Part shown: one piece after another, positions 34,976-46,995 of the stretch
Layout of the letters: every line of letters starts with the position of its first letter
Numbering within the stretch: position 1 is the stretch's first letter
Assembly (NCBI RefSeq): GCF_036320965.1
Contig: NC_092269.1
Location: 35,758,343-35,822,342, forward strand
Length of the DNA: 64,000 bases
Direction of reading: 5' to 3'
From: Panulirus ornatus
Taxonomy: Eukaryota > Arthropoda > Malacostraca > Decapoda > Palinuridae
Translations under genes and position numbers: made by a program
Notes under the pieces: model-generated
What the model was told of the DNA's origin: nothing
Databases searched by the model: none
What the model saw: the letters and a program-made list of their open reading frames with translations, nothing else

Positions 34976-35685
34976 TTTTTTTTTTCTTTTTCCTTCCTGG
35001 ATATGGCGATCCTCCCTCCTCCCTCCCCAACCTGGCCACACCACACCTGGCAGTGTTTGTGTAATTACAGACGATCTTGAGGACTAACCCAGAGTGCGAA
35101 TCAAATCATGACAACTGGCCAGCGTGTGCGCGTGTTGCTGGGCGTCATGGCTTTCCCAGTGGTGATTTTAGTCATTTAGCCAGGAATATTAACCCTTGTT
35201 AAGCGTACTGTATTTCTCGTCTTCATAACCCCTGGCGACCTGGTTCCTCACCGTGGTTAGTTTTCTGTAGTGTGTGTGTGTGGTTTCCCAGCAGTAGACA
35301 GAACACGAGCGTGCGTAAGGTTGTGAACCGTACGTTTTTGGATCTGTGGGAATGGTCCTCGTTGATCGCTTCGTTAAGCTTACATACAGTGCTCTCCGTC
35401 TCTCCAGTGGGTTTGTGTTTGAGAGATTATGTACTGCAAATAGTTCAGGATTTCGCCTTTAATTACAGAAGAAAGTTATTGGCCATATGTTGGGTGTTAG
35501 ATATTACGAAAACTTTGCTCACAACAGTTGTTGTTTCTAGAACTTTTTTTTTCTATATTATGTGACTCGGGGATAAATTCAAGTTTACATTGTGTAAAGT
35601 CTGGGAGTAAAGTTGGTTGCTCCACTTGGTTTTGTGGTAGTTGAGGTTACACACTGGCCCAGCTAATTAATATTAGGTTTATTTG

Positions 35686-35689
<4 letters not shown>
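34976..35689. other. Unassigned sequence
   Basis: T run near 34975-34990, then unique sequence. TGTGTAATTACAGACG at 35056 recalls the start of family B but is too short to call. Confidence 0.5.

Positions 35690-35732
<43 letters not shown>
35690..35732. repeat. (GT)n microsatellite
   Basis: About 21 GT units. Confidence 0.97.
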
Positions 35733-35736
<4 letters not shown>

Positions 35737-36154
35737 TCTCGTAGGAAAGCCATTATATGAAAGAGTTTTTTTTCTTAAGAAACATAAATACATCCTTAGA
35801 TCTCAGGTTGTTTCAGTATATATACGTCTGTCAGTGCCAGCTCAAGACGACCCTGAATGTAAAAATGTGAAAAACAAATTTGATTTTGTCCATTCCAATA
35901 AACCTAAGCTTCAAGACGAGTAAAGTTTGTGAAGTGTCCCCAAAAAGTTAATGTTTTATTCCAGAAAAAATTAGTTGATATATCGAATTTTCCGTCTCAT
36001 TGGAAGTAGCCAACACAGGACAGTGGAGGAGGTGACATTTGACCGGAGCTCTTGACACTCAAAGCTTATCGTACTGGAAGCAATTTGATACGCCTCACTT
36101 ACTGCACTGTGCTCAAATACACTTGACGCCCAACACCTCCTGCAGTGTATAAGA

Positions 36155-36156
<2 letters not shown>

Positions 36157-36238
<82 letters not shown>

Positions 36239-36313
36239 GATGATGTGATCATTACACGAAAGTGCACTCGGGAACTTATCGTGTTTCATTTCCCTGTGGA
36301 TAAGAAAGGAAAG

Positions 36314-36398
<85 letters not shown>
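36157..36398. repeat. Compound (AC)n(AT)n and a second (AT)n
   Basis: AC at 36157-36192 joins AT at 36192-36233. A second AT array lies at 36317-36398. Confidence 0.97.
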
Positions 36399-36402
<4 letters not shown>

Positions 36403-37110
36403 GCGTGGTCACTTCATATGTAATCTTGACCGCATCCTGGTAAAGACAGCTTATGACAATTATTCAGGCTGGTATAAATTGACTGAGAGATATATGTAAT
36501 CTGACAGAGCACTGCTCTGACCTGGACGTTACTGATAAGAAGCTTGGATACCCAGCGAAAGACTCGCTTACGCCGTCGGAGTGTCGACCAACCGTGTGAG
36601 ACGAGCAGGAAATGAAAGAGATTTGCTCAGATAGCAAATGCCCTCTCCCTGGTTAATGAAGTTTGGCAGAAAATATCGGAGATGACTATTGTCCAAAGGA
36701 ATGGGTCGTGTCGTAAGTGAACGAGTGATTGTGTGATCCTCTGACCCCGCCATTCCCCCCTCAGACCCGCCATTTCCCTTCCGCCTTATGCAAATTTCTG
36801 GCCGTTTACCGTAGGGTTTCGTTATGTGGAGGAGACGGAAGCGTGGTGTCCAGAGGGGGGGGTCTCTGCCAGAACGATTTTTGTCCCCCCCACTTTTTTT
36901 TTTTTGTCTTATATTCATAAAGCTCGGCCTTTTACTGTTGTTGACAGTTGTGGGTTGGAGTGGTGCCCAGTGTGTGTTGTTGTTGGGGGGTTGGGGGTGG
37001 GACTGGCTGTGGCCTGGGGCTTGGGAGTCGATACCTGGTTTATTAAACCTCCCTCTCTCCCTCAGCGACCACCGGGAGCCACGGAGCTTCCAGCATGAAG
37101 CTGCTCGTTC
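36399..37110. other. Unassigned sequence
   Basis: A minus-strand frame of 191 codons spans 36568-37143 with ordinary composition but no recognised motif, and its start overlaps the 21-bp module. CCTCCCTCTCTCCCTCAG (about 37048-37065) resembles a splice acceptor. Confidence 0.45.
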
Positions 37111-37250
37111 CCTTGAGCTCGACGTCGGCCTCTCTGAGCACAACTGGACGATGCCCTAGTACGATATCCTTCGAGCACGACGTAACGACCCTTGGGGTTT
37201 CATGGTCCTGACCTTCGACCTGACCACCCCTTAGGGTTAGTGCCGTCGTC
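37111..37250 (+). repeat. Dispersed 21-bp module plus flank
   Basis: CCTTCGAGCACGACGTAACG and ACCCTTGGGGTTTCATGGTC are followed by the flank CCTTCGACCTGACCACCCCT and TAGGGTTAGTGCC. The unit is the same as at 9148 and the flank the same type as at 59178. Confidence 0.85.
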
Positions 37251-37592
37251 CATTGGAGGTTATCAGGTCGCACCAGCTATGGAGACATGCGATGGGAGAG
37301 AACGCGTCGAAAGACGGACAGTAAATGTGTTAAAAAGTCTTATTTTTTTGGGTCGACTCAACTTAACCCGTATTTATGGCTGTATTTTCTTTTATTTTCG
37401 CTCTCTCTCTTTTTTTACGCAAAACAAACGACGTTTCATTTCATTCACAATTGTGATTATTTTTGTGTTGTGTGACGCAGTTTGTACGCGGTGTTACCGT
37501 TCAATAAGTGCGTTATGAAGGCAGGTGTTTTGATCCCACATCAGGTAGTAAAGACTAGATGGGATTATATTAGATCAGAATTTTTAACGTGA

Positions 37593-38313
<721 letters not shown>

Positions 38314-38385
38314 CTTTACACACACTGTGTATCACTGTTGCTATAGTCCCTTTACACACACTGTATCTCACTGTTGCTATAGAGG
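38314..38385. repeat. 36-bp tandem duplication
   Basis: Two copies beginning CTTTACACACACTGT and ending CACTGTTGCTATAG, at 38314 and 38350. They differ at two or three bases. Confidence 0.9.
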
Positions 38386-38723
38386 TACAGGGAGATATAC
38401 AGTATGGATGATAGAATTGTCATTAGAATAACACAAGCGTATGTCTGTTGCTTGTGTTGTGTGCAGTGGTATAGAAAAGCTTAATGGCTAGGTAATGAAC
38501 ACTGGTTTATTATGATTTGATTTCCAGAAATCTGAGATTCTTAAACCCTGAATGATGGAGAGTGTAATGGCTGTTGTTGGAGATGGCGATGTTGGTGGAG
38601 ATGTTGATCGCACGGGACGAATCAGTTTAGTGCGGGAATTGAAAAAGTTAGGAAGCACTTACGTCAAGGGTGGTGGAAGTTCCACGGTTTCCTCCTTAAC
38701 TCACCGGGGTGTCGTGGGTTGCG
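38386..38723. other. Unassigned sequence
   Basis: No gene recognised. Confidence 0.55.
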
Positions 38724-38724
38724 G

Positions 38725-38766
<42 letters not shown>

Positions 38767-38852
38767 CTGAAACAGCCCGTGAGGATTGGCTGCGGAGGCA
38801 TTAATTGTGAGCAGCCCTAATGACCTTCCTCATAGGTCGCTGGCCGTAAATC

Positions 38853-38888
<36 letters not shown>

Positions 38889-38911
38889 TCGTCGTCCAGT
38901 GGGTAAGGACG

Positions 38912-38963
<52 letters not shown>
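38724..38963. repeat. Cluster: (GT)n, (AAC)n, (AC)n
   Basis: GT at 38724-38765, AAC at 38849-38887 and AC at 38913-38963. Confidence 0.97.
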
Positions 38964-38965
<2 letters not shown>

Positions 38966-39084
38966 GCTTGCCTTTCCCACTATATCGAGAAAGCGCAAGG
39001 ATGGAACAACGGGAGGTTTTGAGGATAAGTCTCTTGGCGTCCTTTCTCTTTTTACGGTTTTAAGATTCTCTTATCCGTCCTCTG

Positions 39085-39335
39085 ACATGCAGGATATATT
39101 ATTATTTTTGCTTTGTCGCTGTCTCCCGCGTTTGCGAGGTAGCGCAAGGCGACAGACGAAAGAAATGGCCCAACCCAACCCACCCCCATACACATGTATA
39201 TACATACACGTCCACACACGCAAATATACATACCTATACATCTCAGTGTACACATATATATATACACACACACACACAGACATATACCTATATACACATG
39301 TACATAATTCATACTGTCTGCCTTTATTCCCATCG
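39085..39335 (-). mobile_element. Core-family interspersed repeat
   Basis: The plus strand reads CGCTGTCTCCCGCGTTTGCG, AGGTAGCGCAAGG, GACGAAAGAAATGGCCCAAC, then the CATACACGTCCACACACGCA body, ending GCCTTTATTCCCATCG. It closely matches 26811-27050. The 3' side (lower plus coordinates) is ATATTATTATTTTTG rather than a long AT array. Confidence 0.85.
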
Positions 39336-40139
39336 CAGGAAATGTATATATATACAATCATCCAAGACCTTTGTGCCTCGGTTTTGAAAGAGATCTGTAC
39401 GTTATTCTTGACCAATCTTTGACAGGAATGCCGTATGTATATGCTCGCGGTGTGCCAGCTTAAGCTGATGACTGCGGTGGCCGAAAGGTCAAAAGCTTTT
39501 CAAGGAGACATAACTATATAAAAGTATTCGTCCAAAACTCCGGAATTTTTTTCAGGTCCGGACGATGGAGGATCGGAGTTCCATAGCTGTTCGTATGTCA
39601 GGTTCGTTGTAGGCTTCAGATCCGACATCGTGGGATTCAATTGTTTTTTTTACCTGTATACTGTACAGTAGGAGGTAGAAATGGAACCCGAATGGTTCTA
39701 ACTGCCCTTCGAAGCATGAGGTTTAGAATTTGTTGAATATGCTCCCCTCTCGCGCATCGCGAATGCTCCTGTTGTTTTGGGGGCATCATGTCTTATCAGC
39801 AGCAGTTGAAGGCCATTGTAAGACAGAATTCCAGATGATCCACTCGTGTACCAAACTGGATTGAAACTGATCTTAAGGGAGGATGCTAGAGATTGAATAA
39901 CTACTGGTCCGGGCTCTTGGAAGTTCCCAGACGAGCATCAGTGCTTCTGGTTAAGTATTTTGTGGGGTGTCACCGAGCAGTAAATGTAGAGAGAGATTGG
40001 AGGATGGTACACTCGGTTTAGTTACCTAACTTTATATACACAAGTAACGGTGGAATGTACATGTTTTTCCCCACGCGGTGTTGGATACCCAACGCTGCCC
40101 CCGAAGGTCAATAGAATTGACAAGGGTCACAAGAATGTG
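39336..40139. other. Unassigned sequence
   Basis: No gene recognised. GCCGAAAGGTCAAA at 39480-39493 shares its wording with the DR1 region at 4690. Confidence 0.5.
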
Positions 40140-40560
40140 TTCCTGGTAAACAGACTGGTGGGGCGCGAGCGCGCGATGTGTTTACATTTGTGGTGAGCGA
40201 CCTTACTCCGTGGCCGTATTAGACGGGTAGTGTCATAATGAGCTGCCGTCTACGAACTATTAGGGATGTTTGACCCATTAGGATTGCCACGGAGTATCAC
40301 CTTTATGACAGATAGGGAGAAAATAGGATACTCTGCCTTCCGTATGGCAGCCACGGACTTGAAGAGTGTTATATAAATGTTCAAAGCCGCCTCCGAAAGT
40401 AGGGCGAGCCGATATTATGAACGTGTTCAGGATCGCGGGTTGAGGGCCGATACAATCTGATCTTTATGAGAAATGCATGGCAGGAGGGGAGGGCGCGGGC
40501 GGGCGGGAGGTGGCCAGTTAGGGTTTATTTCCCTGCGCCTCATCAACCAATCAGCCGCAA
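40140..40560. promoter_or_regulatory. Candidate regulatory segment
   Basis: Complex, repeat-free sequence holding several textbook factor motifs: forkhead-type GGTAAACA (40145) and TGTTTAC (40179), homeodomain-type ATAATGAG (40235), TTTATGAC (about 40301), a TATA-like TTATATAAAT (about 40369), a GC-rich GGGCGCGGGCGGGCGGG block (about 40488-40505) and a CCAAT box ACCAATCAG (about 40547). No transcript is evident. Motif clustering by eye is weak evidence. Confidence 0.3.
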
Positions 40561-40744
40561 GATATGTGCAGTGTTGCCACATGTGTGTTCTTTTATGTTA
40601 AGGTGTGGGGGGAGGGGGGAATTTATTTAAGTATTTTTTCTTTATGTTGTAAGTGTGAACAGAAGGCCACTTCGCCAGGTTGAAAAATTAAAGGAAGATG
40701 GGGAGTGGGAGAGGTCGTGCACCATATGCCAATATACTTTTTTG

Positions 40745-40747
<3 letters not shown>

Positions 40748-40813
<66 letters not shown>
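40748..40813. repeat. (AT)n microsatellite
   Basis: About 33 AT units, not next to a visible core motif. Confidence 0.98.
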
Positions 40814-40817
<4 letters not shown>

Positions 40818-42254
40818 GCACTTGAAATGATTGAAGTTATTCTCAGATGTTTGATGAAGAGAGATAGTTATAAGTATTAAAATGAAATACGTCAGATATT
40901 ATCCTGTTATTCTGGAGATGCGTCATGCAGTGTGGGGGATGAGATGGAGGTAAGTGAGAGAAAACGTAGGGAGGCTCCGCATGGTTAAACCCTCCTCTCT
41001 TGTCTTCTGCTCTACAGGAGTGACCCCTTTGAATGAAATTGATGGTCACTTTTCCCGTTGTTTGCTGTGAACGATCATTAACCGTCCGAAAGCCTGAGCT
41101 TCGTAGTTATTCCAGTTTGTGTGTAACTGATAGTAGCAGTTGATATAGCAAGGTGTTGTTTGGTATCTGAGAAAGCAAATCAGTTTATCAGTTACGAAGA
41201 TGATGTGCGGTGTGAAGGTTTCTGAAGGATTGTACGCATCGCTTAGGTGTCCGAAGCGCATTTCTATGCGTTGCGTGTTTTGGTTGGAGCGCATGCGCCC
41301 AGCCTAGCGCACGATCGTGTGGTCTGGGTGAGGCGTGCGAGATTGTAAGCGAAGGTAGAGGTAATGAAATAGAGTTACACTTTCTCTTTTTTTTTTTAAG
41401 GTACGCAAGGGATATAAAGAAGTGTTGTCTAGAGCTGGTAACAGGTCTCCATCGTGGAAGATGATGAGGCCAACTGGCTGGATTCGTCTTCAACATTAAT
41501 GGTCGCTTTGCCATTGATTGATATCATCAGACGTGTGCATTTACGAAATAGAAGGAAACTCTGCCTATTCTTTTTTGTTTTTTTAAAGCCGTAACAACAG
41601 CAGAGTTTTAGAATCCCAACGTTTTAGGGATTCAATCCAGCGAATGGAATTTATGCTCAGATAACACGAGTGGTATAGGTAAACACCGCTCAATATTTGG
41701 GAATGAGCGCTTCCCTTCTACGTCACCGTGGTTCGTAGTGGACCAATCACGAGTCGATGAATTTCGTTGGGTATTCTGGCGAAAACGAGATGTTTTGATG
41801 TGTATGAAAAATGGCTTCCAAGATATGTTTTTATGGATGGGTTTTTTTTTTTCTTAGAAAGCCAACCGATCGTAAATTTTTTTACATGGTTCTGGCTTGG
41901 ACCGATATTCGTGTGTTTATTTATTTTTCCTATTCATTACTGAAACATTTTAGCGTGATAGTCATAAGAATTTAATCATGGAAAAATTTCAAGTTATTAA
42001 ATGATATGGAAAAGTAATTTGCAAAGCACGACAAAATGTGATTTTTCGCGCGATTTTTCAATTTTTTTTTCTTTTTTTTTCGTATCTTCATGACGGGTTG
42101 CCACGCTCACGGTACGGTCTCTGGGTCTGGAAAGGCTGCCATGATTAAGCGTGAGAGGGTTAGGTTTTTGCTAGACATGTGGAGTTCGAGAGTAAGAATT
42201 GCTGTCGAGAGTATTTTAGAAGTTAACATACATGAAGCATTATTACAGGTTAGG

Positions 42255-42256
<2 letters not shown>
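40814..42256. other. Unassigned sequence
   Basis: AT-rich unique DNA with homopolymer T runs. No gene recognised. A CCAAT box (GGACCAATCACG, near 41740) and a CRE half-site (TACGTCAC, near 41719) lie close together, but no promoter can be called. Confidence 0.5.
41289..41298. promoter_or_regulatory. NRF1-type palindrome
   Basis: GCGCATGCGC matches the palindromic NRF1 consensus, in a local CpG-containing stretch (41277-41330). No gene start was recognised. Confidence 0.3.

Positions 42257-42314
<58 letters not shown>
42257..42314. repeat. (GA)n microsatellite
   Basis: About 28 GA units. Confidence 0.98.
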
Positions 42315-42317
<3 letters not shown>

Positions 42318-43986
42318 GAAATGACATGTTTAACGTCTCCTAAGGTTAACACAGTTAATATTGTAGGTTATCTCCTTTCACTTTAACACGGTAAGTATTA
42401 CAGTCAAGCTTCCCCGAACCTTAACTCATCAGGCGTCGCTGGGGTACGTCAAGGAGGAAGAAGTATTAATAAAGGAACACGTCGTGAGGCCCTACATTAT
42501 AATCCTAATCGGCACCTGAGGGGGGCTTGCTGGCCAGGCGAGACGAGTTGCCACACAGTAAATATTAAGCAGTCGCTCTACATTCAGAGGGAGGGCCAAG
42601 GGAGAAAATATTAGTTTTCATGACGTTGCTGCGTAGTGCTGGCTATTTCTGTATATATATATATATATATATATTTCTCATTTATCATTTCCCTTGATGT
42701 ATTTGCCTCATAGTCACCCACATGGTCTTGAATTTATTTATATATTCGCTACGTTATGGGAGGTAATGATGAGGAGGGAGGGTACATGGTACGTGCGGTA
42801 TGTGGCGATGCTCGCTCTCTTAGACTCAGAAGTGGAAGTTCTGTGACTTTTTGAGGGGCGAGGTGCGTGGGTGTTAGTTAGCCCGCGCCATGCTCCACGT
42901 GAACCCCAATAAGAGACCTTGGTATTATCGATCGTGGCTGTAAACTCATGGACACCGTAAGTCCAGGATGGCTGTCAAGGGAGGAGGGTGCTTGCCTTCT
43001 TGTGGCTGCTGTGCTGCTGCCGCCGCTGGACACGGACGGCACTCAGGTCGCGCGCTGGTCACCACCTCTACAAACACGTTCGGTCGATATTTCAGCGTGA
43101 CGTCACCTTCCCGTGTCTTACGGACAGCCAAAAAAGACATTTTTAGTAGATTGGGTCTCTCGGAGGCCCACCTCCGTGACCAGACATGTCATGTGTTGCC
43201 CTGCTCTCCCAGCGTACGGGTACAGACTGCTTGTTTGGATGGTTACGTGGGCTCTAGGGTCATCCACTGACAGGGTCGTTAAGACAGATATAGACAGTAG
43301 TTGTCATGTATAAAGTACGGAAATCATTGTACTCCTTTACTGGGTTTATTTATTTATGATTGCCGCAGTGCCAATTAATACGAGTGAGTTTTTGTGTTAT
43401 CCAGGACCTCTCTGAAGGCTCCTGCACCCCAAGACTGCGCTACGTCCAGTAGCAGGGAGAAGTAGAGTCTTTGGAGTTACAAGTTCTCCCAGAAGGCTGC
43501 TGTCAGTGATACAGCCTCAGCAAAGGTGTGACCTCGAATAGGGAGAGTCCGGTAATACACTTTTTTTACCGTAAATGTTTCTTGAACCAAAAGTCCACGA
43601 TGTATTTAACATTAGAGTCAACACTTTCTGGTAATGTTCAAATTGTTAATCAGAATTCAAGATCTATTTACCTTGCAGATCTTTCACCTCCTGAACCCCT
43701 GCTTACCTCCCCTAGTGGCCACTTATGAAAGCTTGCAGTCTTTCCCTGAAACAGTCGCCATTCCTACCGCCCTTTCCATTTTTTGTTCGTAATCTGCTGA
43801 TCTTTTCCGTCCACTTCCTACACCACCACACAGCTCCTGACGCGTAGTTTTGCATCACCTCCACACGAGGGTGGGGGGGGGGGGGGGTTCCTCTAGTCAC
43901 CCTTCCCCGACAGGAAAAAACTCTCTCAAAATACGAGGGATTCCTCTGGCCACTTCCATCGCTCTGTCGGTTCCCACTCCCGCTCG
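42315..43986. other. Unassigned sequence
   Basis: Contains a short AT tract (42652-42673), a perfect CRE palindrome TGACGTCA (43098-43105) and a G run (about 43871-43888). A 100-codon frame at 42968-43270 has varied composition but no recognised domain. Confidence 0.5.
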
Positions 43987-44075
43987 TGTGTAATTACTCA
44001 TTTGTAATTGCCTTTTGGCACAGCGGGGGGGGGGGGGGAGGGAGTGCTACACCCGTAAGCCCCACACCCCCCCCA
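43987..44075 (+). mobile_element. Interspersed family B, copy 4
   Basis: GTGTGTAATTACTCATTTGT, AATTGCCTTTTGGCACAGCG, a run of G, then GGGAGTGCTACACCCGTAAG and CCCCAC. Word order matches the 20781 and 22416 copies, with the GGGG segment expanded. Confidence 0.65.
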
Positions 44076-44216
44076 CATCTGCGTGTATGTGTGTGTGTGT
44101 GTGTGTGTGTGGGTCGTTGGGTCGTTGGCCACTGGATAATGTGATGAGAATGTTGTGATCACGATACAAGTTCGTATCCGCTTGATTATAATCACCTGCT
44201 GAACGCCAAATGTATA

Positions 44217-44347
44217 TCCACTGGCATAACAGCCCCCCCCCCCCAGTATATAACCAGCAGTTTGTGGTATAACGTATAACCCAGTGGCATAACAGCCCCC
44301 CCAGTATATAACCAGCAGTTTGTGGTATAACGTATAACCCAGTGGCA
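44217..44347. repeat. Tandem duplication of about 59 bp
   Basis: CACTGGCATAACAGCCCCCC, AGTATATAACCAGCAGTTTG and GTATAACGTATAACCCAGTG recur. Copies differ mainly in C-run length. Confidence 0.92.
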
Positions 44348-44559
44348 TTGCAAAGTATGTTGCTGTGTGTGCGATACCAAGTTAACGACGTGAACACCGG
44401 TAGTTTTGGTGGCTCCTTTATCGAGTTAGTGGTAGTTAGCTTCCTCCATTAAGGGAGTTCGATTAACCCCACTGTGTCCTGTGGGGGGGCTCGCGCGTCG
44501 CTGGGTTTGGACGAGGCGTCGTCAGTGACACGCGCTAGTGTCGTCGAGGGGAAGACAGA

Positions 44560-44720
44560 GTGAGGTGTGCCTCCTAACTTCGGCAGGGGAGCGCTCCCTA
44601 CGGGGAGCTGGGCTGACGGGGGGGCTTTCCCCACTAACCTCAGCTGGAGAGAGATCCCCCTCAAGGGAGCTGGGCTGACAGGGCTGTGTATCCACGAGCT
44701 TCAACAGGGGAGCCCCTGGC
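44560..44720. repeat. Degenerate repeat of about 62 bp
   Basis: GGGAGCTGGGCTGACGGGG and GGGAGCTGGGCTGACAGGG recur with CAGGGGAGC and CAGCTGGAGA blocks between them; a third partial copy follows. Confidence 0.65.
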
Positions 44721-45929
44721 TGACAGGAGGAAGGGGGCTCTCCATGGACACTAACGTGACCATGAATAATGCAACATCAATTCCGCGGGGCAGTATTTGG
44801 CGGTCTCCAACCCCGCCCCGCCCCGCCCAGCCCTACAGCTATGTCGCGGCATTACTCGTTCTTTTCCTTCTCCAGACTGACCTGTCCCCTCCCGTGTCCA
44901 GCCCTGTCCTCGTCCCGTGTCTCAGGACTCGTCCGCTACTCCTCCAGCCTCGTGCTTCAGCTTGAGCCTCACCCAGAGCCGTGTCTCGCTGCCATCCCGT
45001 CCCCGACCGAAGCCTTCAGGTGTCTCCGCCTTGTCTCATTTCTCCCAGCTCTTTGTGTCCCTGTCCCAGGCGACTTCATACCATCCATCCCCCGTCCCTC
45101 CGTCCGTCTAGCTTATGTCCTTCCCGTCCCCGTCCTTTTTTTCACCCTCATTTACCCCCATCCCATTCCATCGTATCCCCATAGCATCTGGTGCCGTCCT
45201 GCTCCCTCTCCGTCCATTTCCTCCCTTGGGGCTGGGTGCAGCACCGTGCCTGGTGACCTCACCTTCTCACCCGTGAGTGGAAACAAAAACATTCATGATA
45301 TGTTGATAGCTCGGGAGGCCGCACTCCGGGCTATGGTAGAGACGTGTTGATCATCAGCCGTCGTGACGTGGGCAAGCCTCAGTAAGATGACGTAAGACTT
45401 CAAGACCAAAAGAATCGGGAGAAAGCGACTCACATCACCACAAGCTTAACCACTCACAGGTTAGCCCTGTAGGTGATGGAGACCATAGCTCTTGCAGCGT
45501 CAATTTTATTCCTCCCCTCTGCACCTCCACCTTTGATGCATCTCCACCTTCGACCCATACTCTCATAACTCGGATTATCCTTGGCTGGCTGGTACCTGAT
45601 ATGCCCACAGACGCCATCAGAATCTCTCGTTCTGGTTCAATGTTTTGTCCGATGTCGACCCTATAGCTCGTCTGAGGTGGGGCTCTGGCGACAGGTTAGG
45701 TACAGCGTGGACTCTCGCCGCCTCTCTCTCTCTCTCTCTCACCCAAAGGTTCCTCCGTCTTCTTTCTCTCTCTCTCGATGATGCTCACATCGAGGTCATC
45801 TTCGGCTGTGTCCCACCCCTCAGAACTTTGTATGTGCTCGGCCCAACCGCATCAACCATGTATCACACTTGATGCGTATGTAGTTTGCGCAGCTCCGCAC
45901 AGTGATTTGCTGTATTCCTCCTCCTCCTC
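44721..45929. other. Unassigned, partly pyrimidine-rich
   Basis: 44810-45240 is pyrimidine-rich and gives Pro/Ser frames. It lies downstream, in element sense, of the minus-strand RT fragment, so part could be decayed LINE sequence, but no further RT motif was identified. Confidence 0.45.
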
Positions 45930-46122
45930 CTCACCTCCCCTCCTGACCTTGTTGTCTTGCTCAGGGATATTCGCCTATGAGTCCAGTCCTTCTGGCAACA
46001 CATTGGCGTAGATCAAAAAGACCAATGGCCCCAGTACTGAACCCTTAGGCACTCCTCTGGTGATCTAAACCCATTTCAAGCGGGGTTCTCTAACATGAAC
46101 CCTTTGATCCCTTCCAGTAAGG

Positions 46123-46127
<5 letters not shown>
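45930..46127 (-). pseudogene. LINE reverse-transcriptase fragment with stops
   Basis: On the minus strand one frame reads FLTGRDQRVHVREPRLKWV, a stop, then ITRGVPKGSVLGPLVFLIYA and NVLPEGLDS, a stop, then ANIPEQDNKVRR. The conserved block [20 protein letters not shown] is the canonical motif of non-LTR retrotransposon (CR1/Jockey-like) reverse transcriptases, and the preceding LTGRxQRV segment also belongs to the family. Aligned by spacing, the catalytic F-A-D-D position reads P-E-Q-D, so the active site is lost. Two in-frame stops and a (GT)n array at its 5' side confirm it is dead. It differs from the 5486 fragment in ORF region, so whether both come from one family is unknown. Confidence 0.88.

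Positions 46128-46178
<51 letters not shown>
46126..46178. repeat. (GT)n microsatellite interrupting the RT remnant
   Basis: About 26 GT units exactly where upstream RT sequence would be expected. Confidence 0.97.
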
Positions 46179-46180
<2 letters not shown>

Positions 46181-46659
46181 GGAGGTAATAGTGCTCTAAG
46201 CTCGAGCATTAGAACACTATTCTGGTGGTCTGAGCTCAGGGATTTGCTCGTGCGCACAAACATGCATTTTTTTTTTTTTTTGGACATCAGGCGCAAATCC
46301 TCAGTCGTTAGTCTGTTGGAATAAGAGAATAAATCGAGACTTAGGTTTTGTGTTGGGTGTACTGACTGACTGCTCCACACTCACCGGCACCTGTGTATTA
46401 TGATGCTTTCTGTCTCCTCTCCTGTCCTGTATATGTTTACTGTCTCCTGTCTTTGACGTACTTCCCTGTGGTCTCTACTGTTTATGGTTCTCGTCGTCTA
46501 CCCTCTTACGTACATACATCCTGTCTCCTGTCCTGTACATATTTCTGTTTCCTGTCATATGCATGTTTACTGTCTCCTGCCTTGTATGCTTACTGTCTCC
46601 TGTCGTCCACATATCATCCGTCGTGTTTTTTGTGTAAGTATATATTTAATGTCCCAGGG
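46179..46659. other. Unassigned sequence with TACTGTCTCCTGTC repeats
   Basis: From 46410 to 46620, CTGTCTCCTGTCCTGTA-like words recur at 25-40-base intervals, a decayed minisatellite. The 46180-46380 part shows no RT motif on the minus strand. Confidence 0.5.
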
Positions 46660-46995
46660 TAGTGGAGATGGAGGAGTCATCCCTCTGGGTGAGGCATTTT
46701 GACCTTGGGAGTTTGAAAGTGGAGGCATGACCCCCCCAGGACCTTGGACTTGGGAGGTGATTCTGAGGTATGTAGGCGGACGTATTATCCCACAGGGAGA
46801 GGCTTTGGGGCCTGAGGTGTCCATGGGGTGTGGATGTAGAGGCATCATCCCCCGGGGAGCGGCCGTGGGACCAGTGGTGTCCCCTGGGGTGTGTGGATGC
46901 GGAAACATCATCCCCCAGGGTGAGTCTTTGGGACCCAGGGTGATTCTGGGGTGTGGAGGCATGGAACCCTGGGGAGGAGTCCATTGTACTATGCC
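46660..46995. repeat. Minisatellite of about 63 bp, about 5-6 diverged copies
   Basis: GGCATCATCCCCCGGGGAG and AACATCATCCCCCAGGGTG are 63 bases apart. Between them lie GGGACCAGTGGTGTCCCCTG-type words. The + strand is G-rich. Confidence 0.8.

Noticed and set aside
36568..37143. 191-codon minus-strand frame of ordinary composition
   Set aside because: No recognised domain or signal, and its start overlaps the dispersed 21-bp module. A homology search would be needed to revive it.
37095..37212. Short frame beginning MKLLVPLSS after an acceptor-like CCTCAG, resembling a signal peptide
   Set aside because: It runs into the dispersed 21-bp module and ends after about 38 codons.
42968..43270. 100-codon frame beginning MAVKGGGCLPSC
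   Set aside because: Varied composition but no recognised motif, splice context or homology. Open frames of this length occur by chance in GC-rich DNA.
44769..45350. 193-codon Pro/Ser-rich frame
   Set aside because: Follows from a pyrimidine-rich strand, and lies beside LINE remnants on the other strand.
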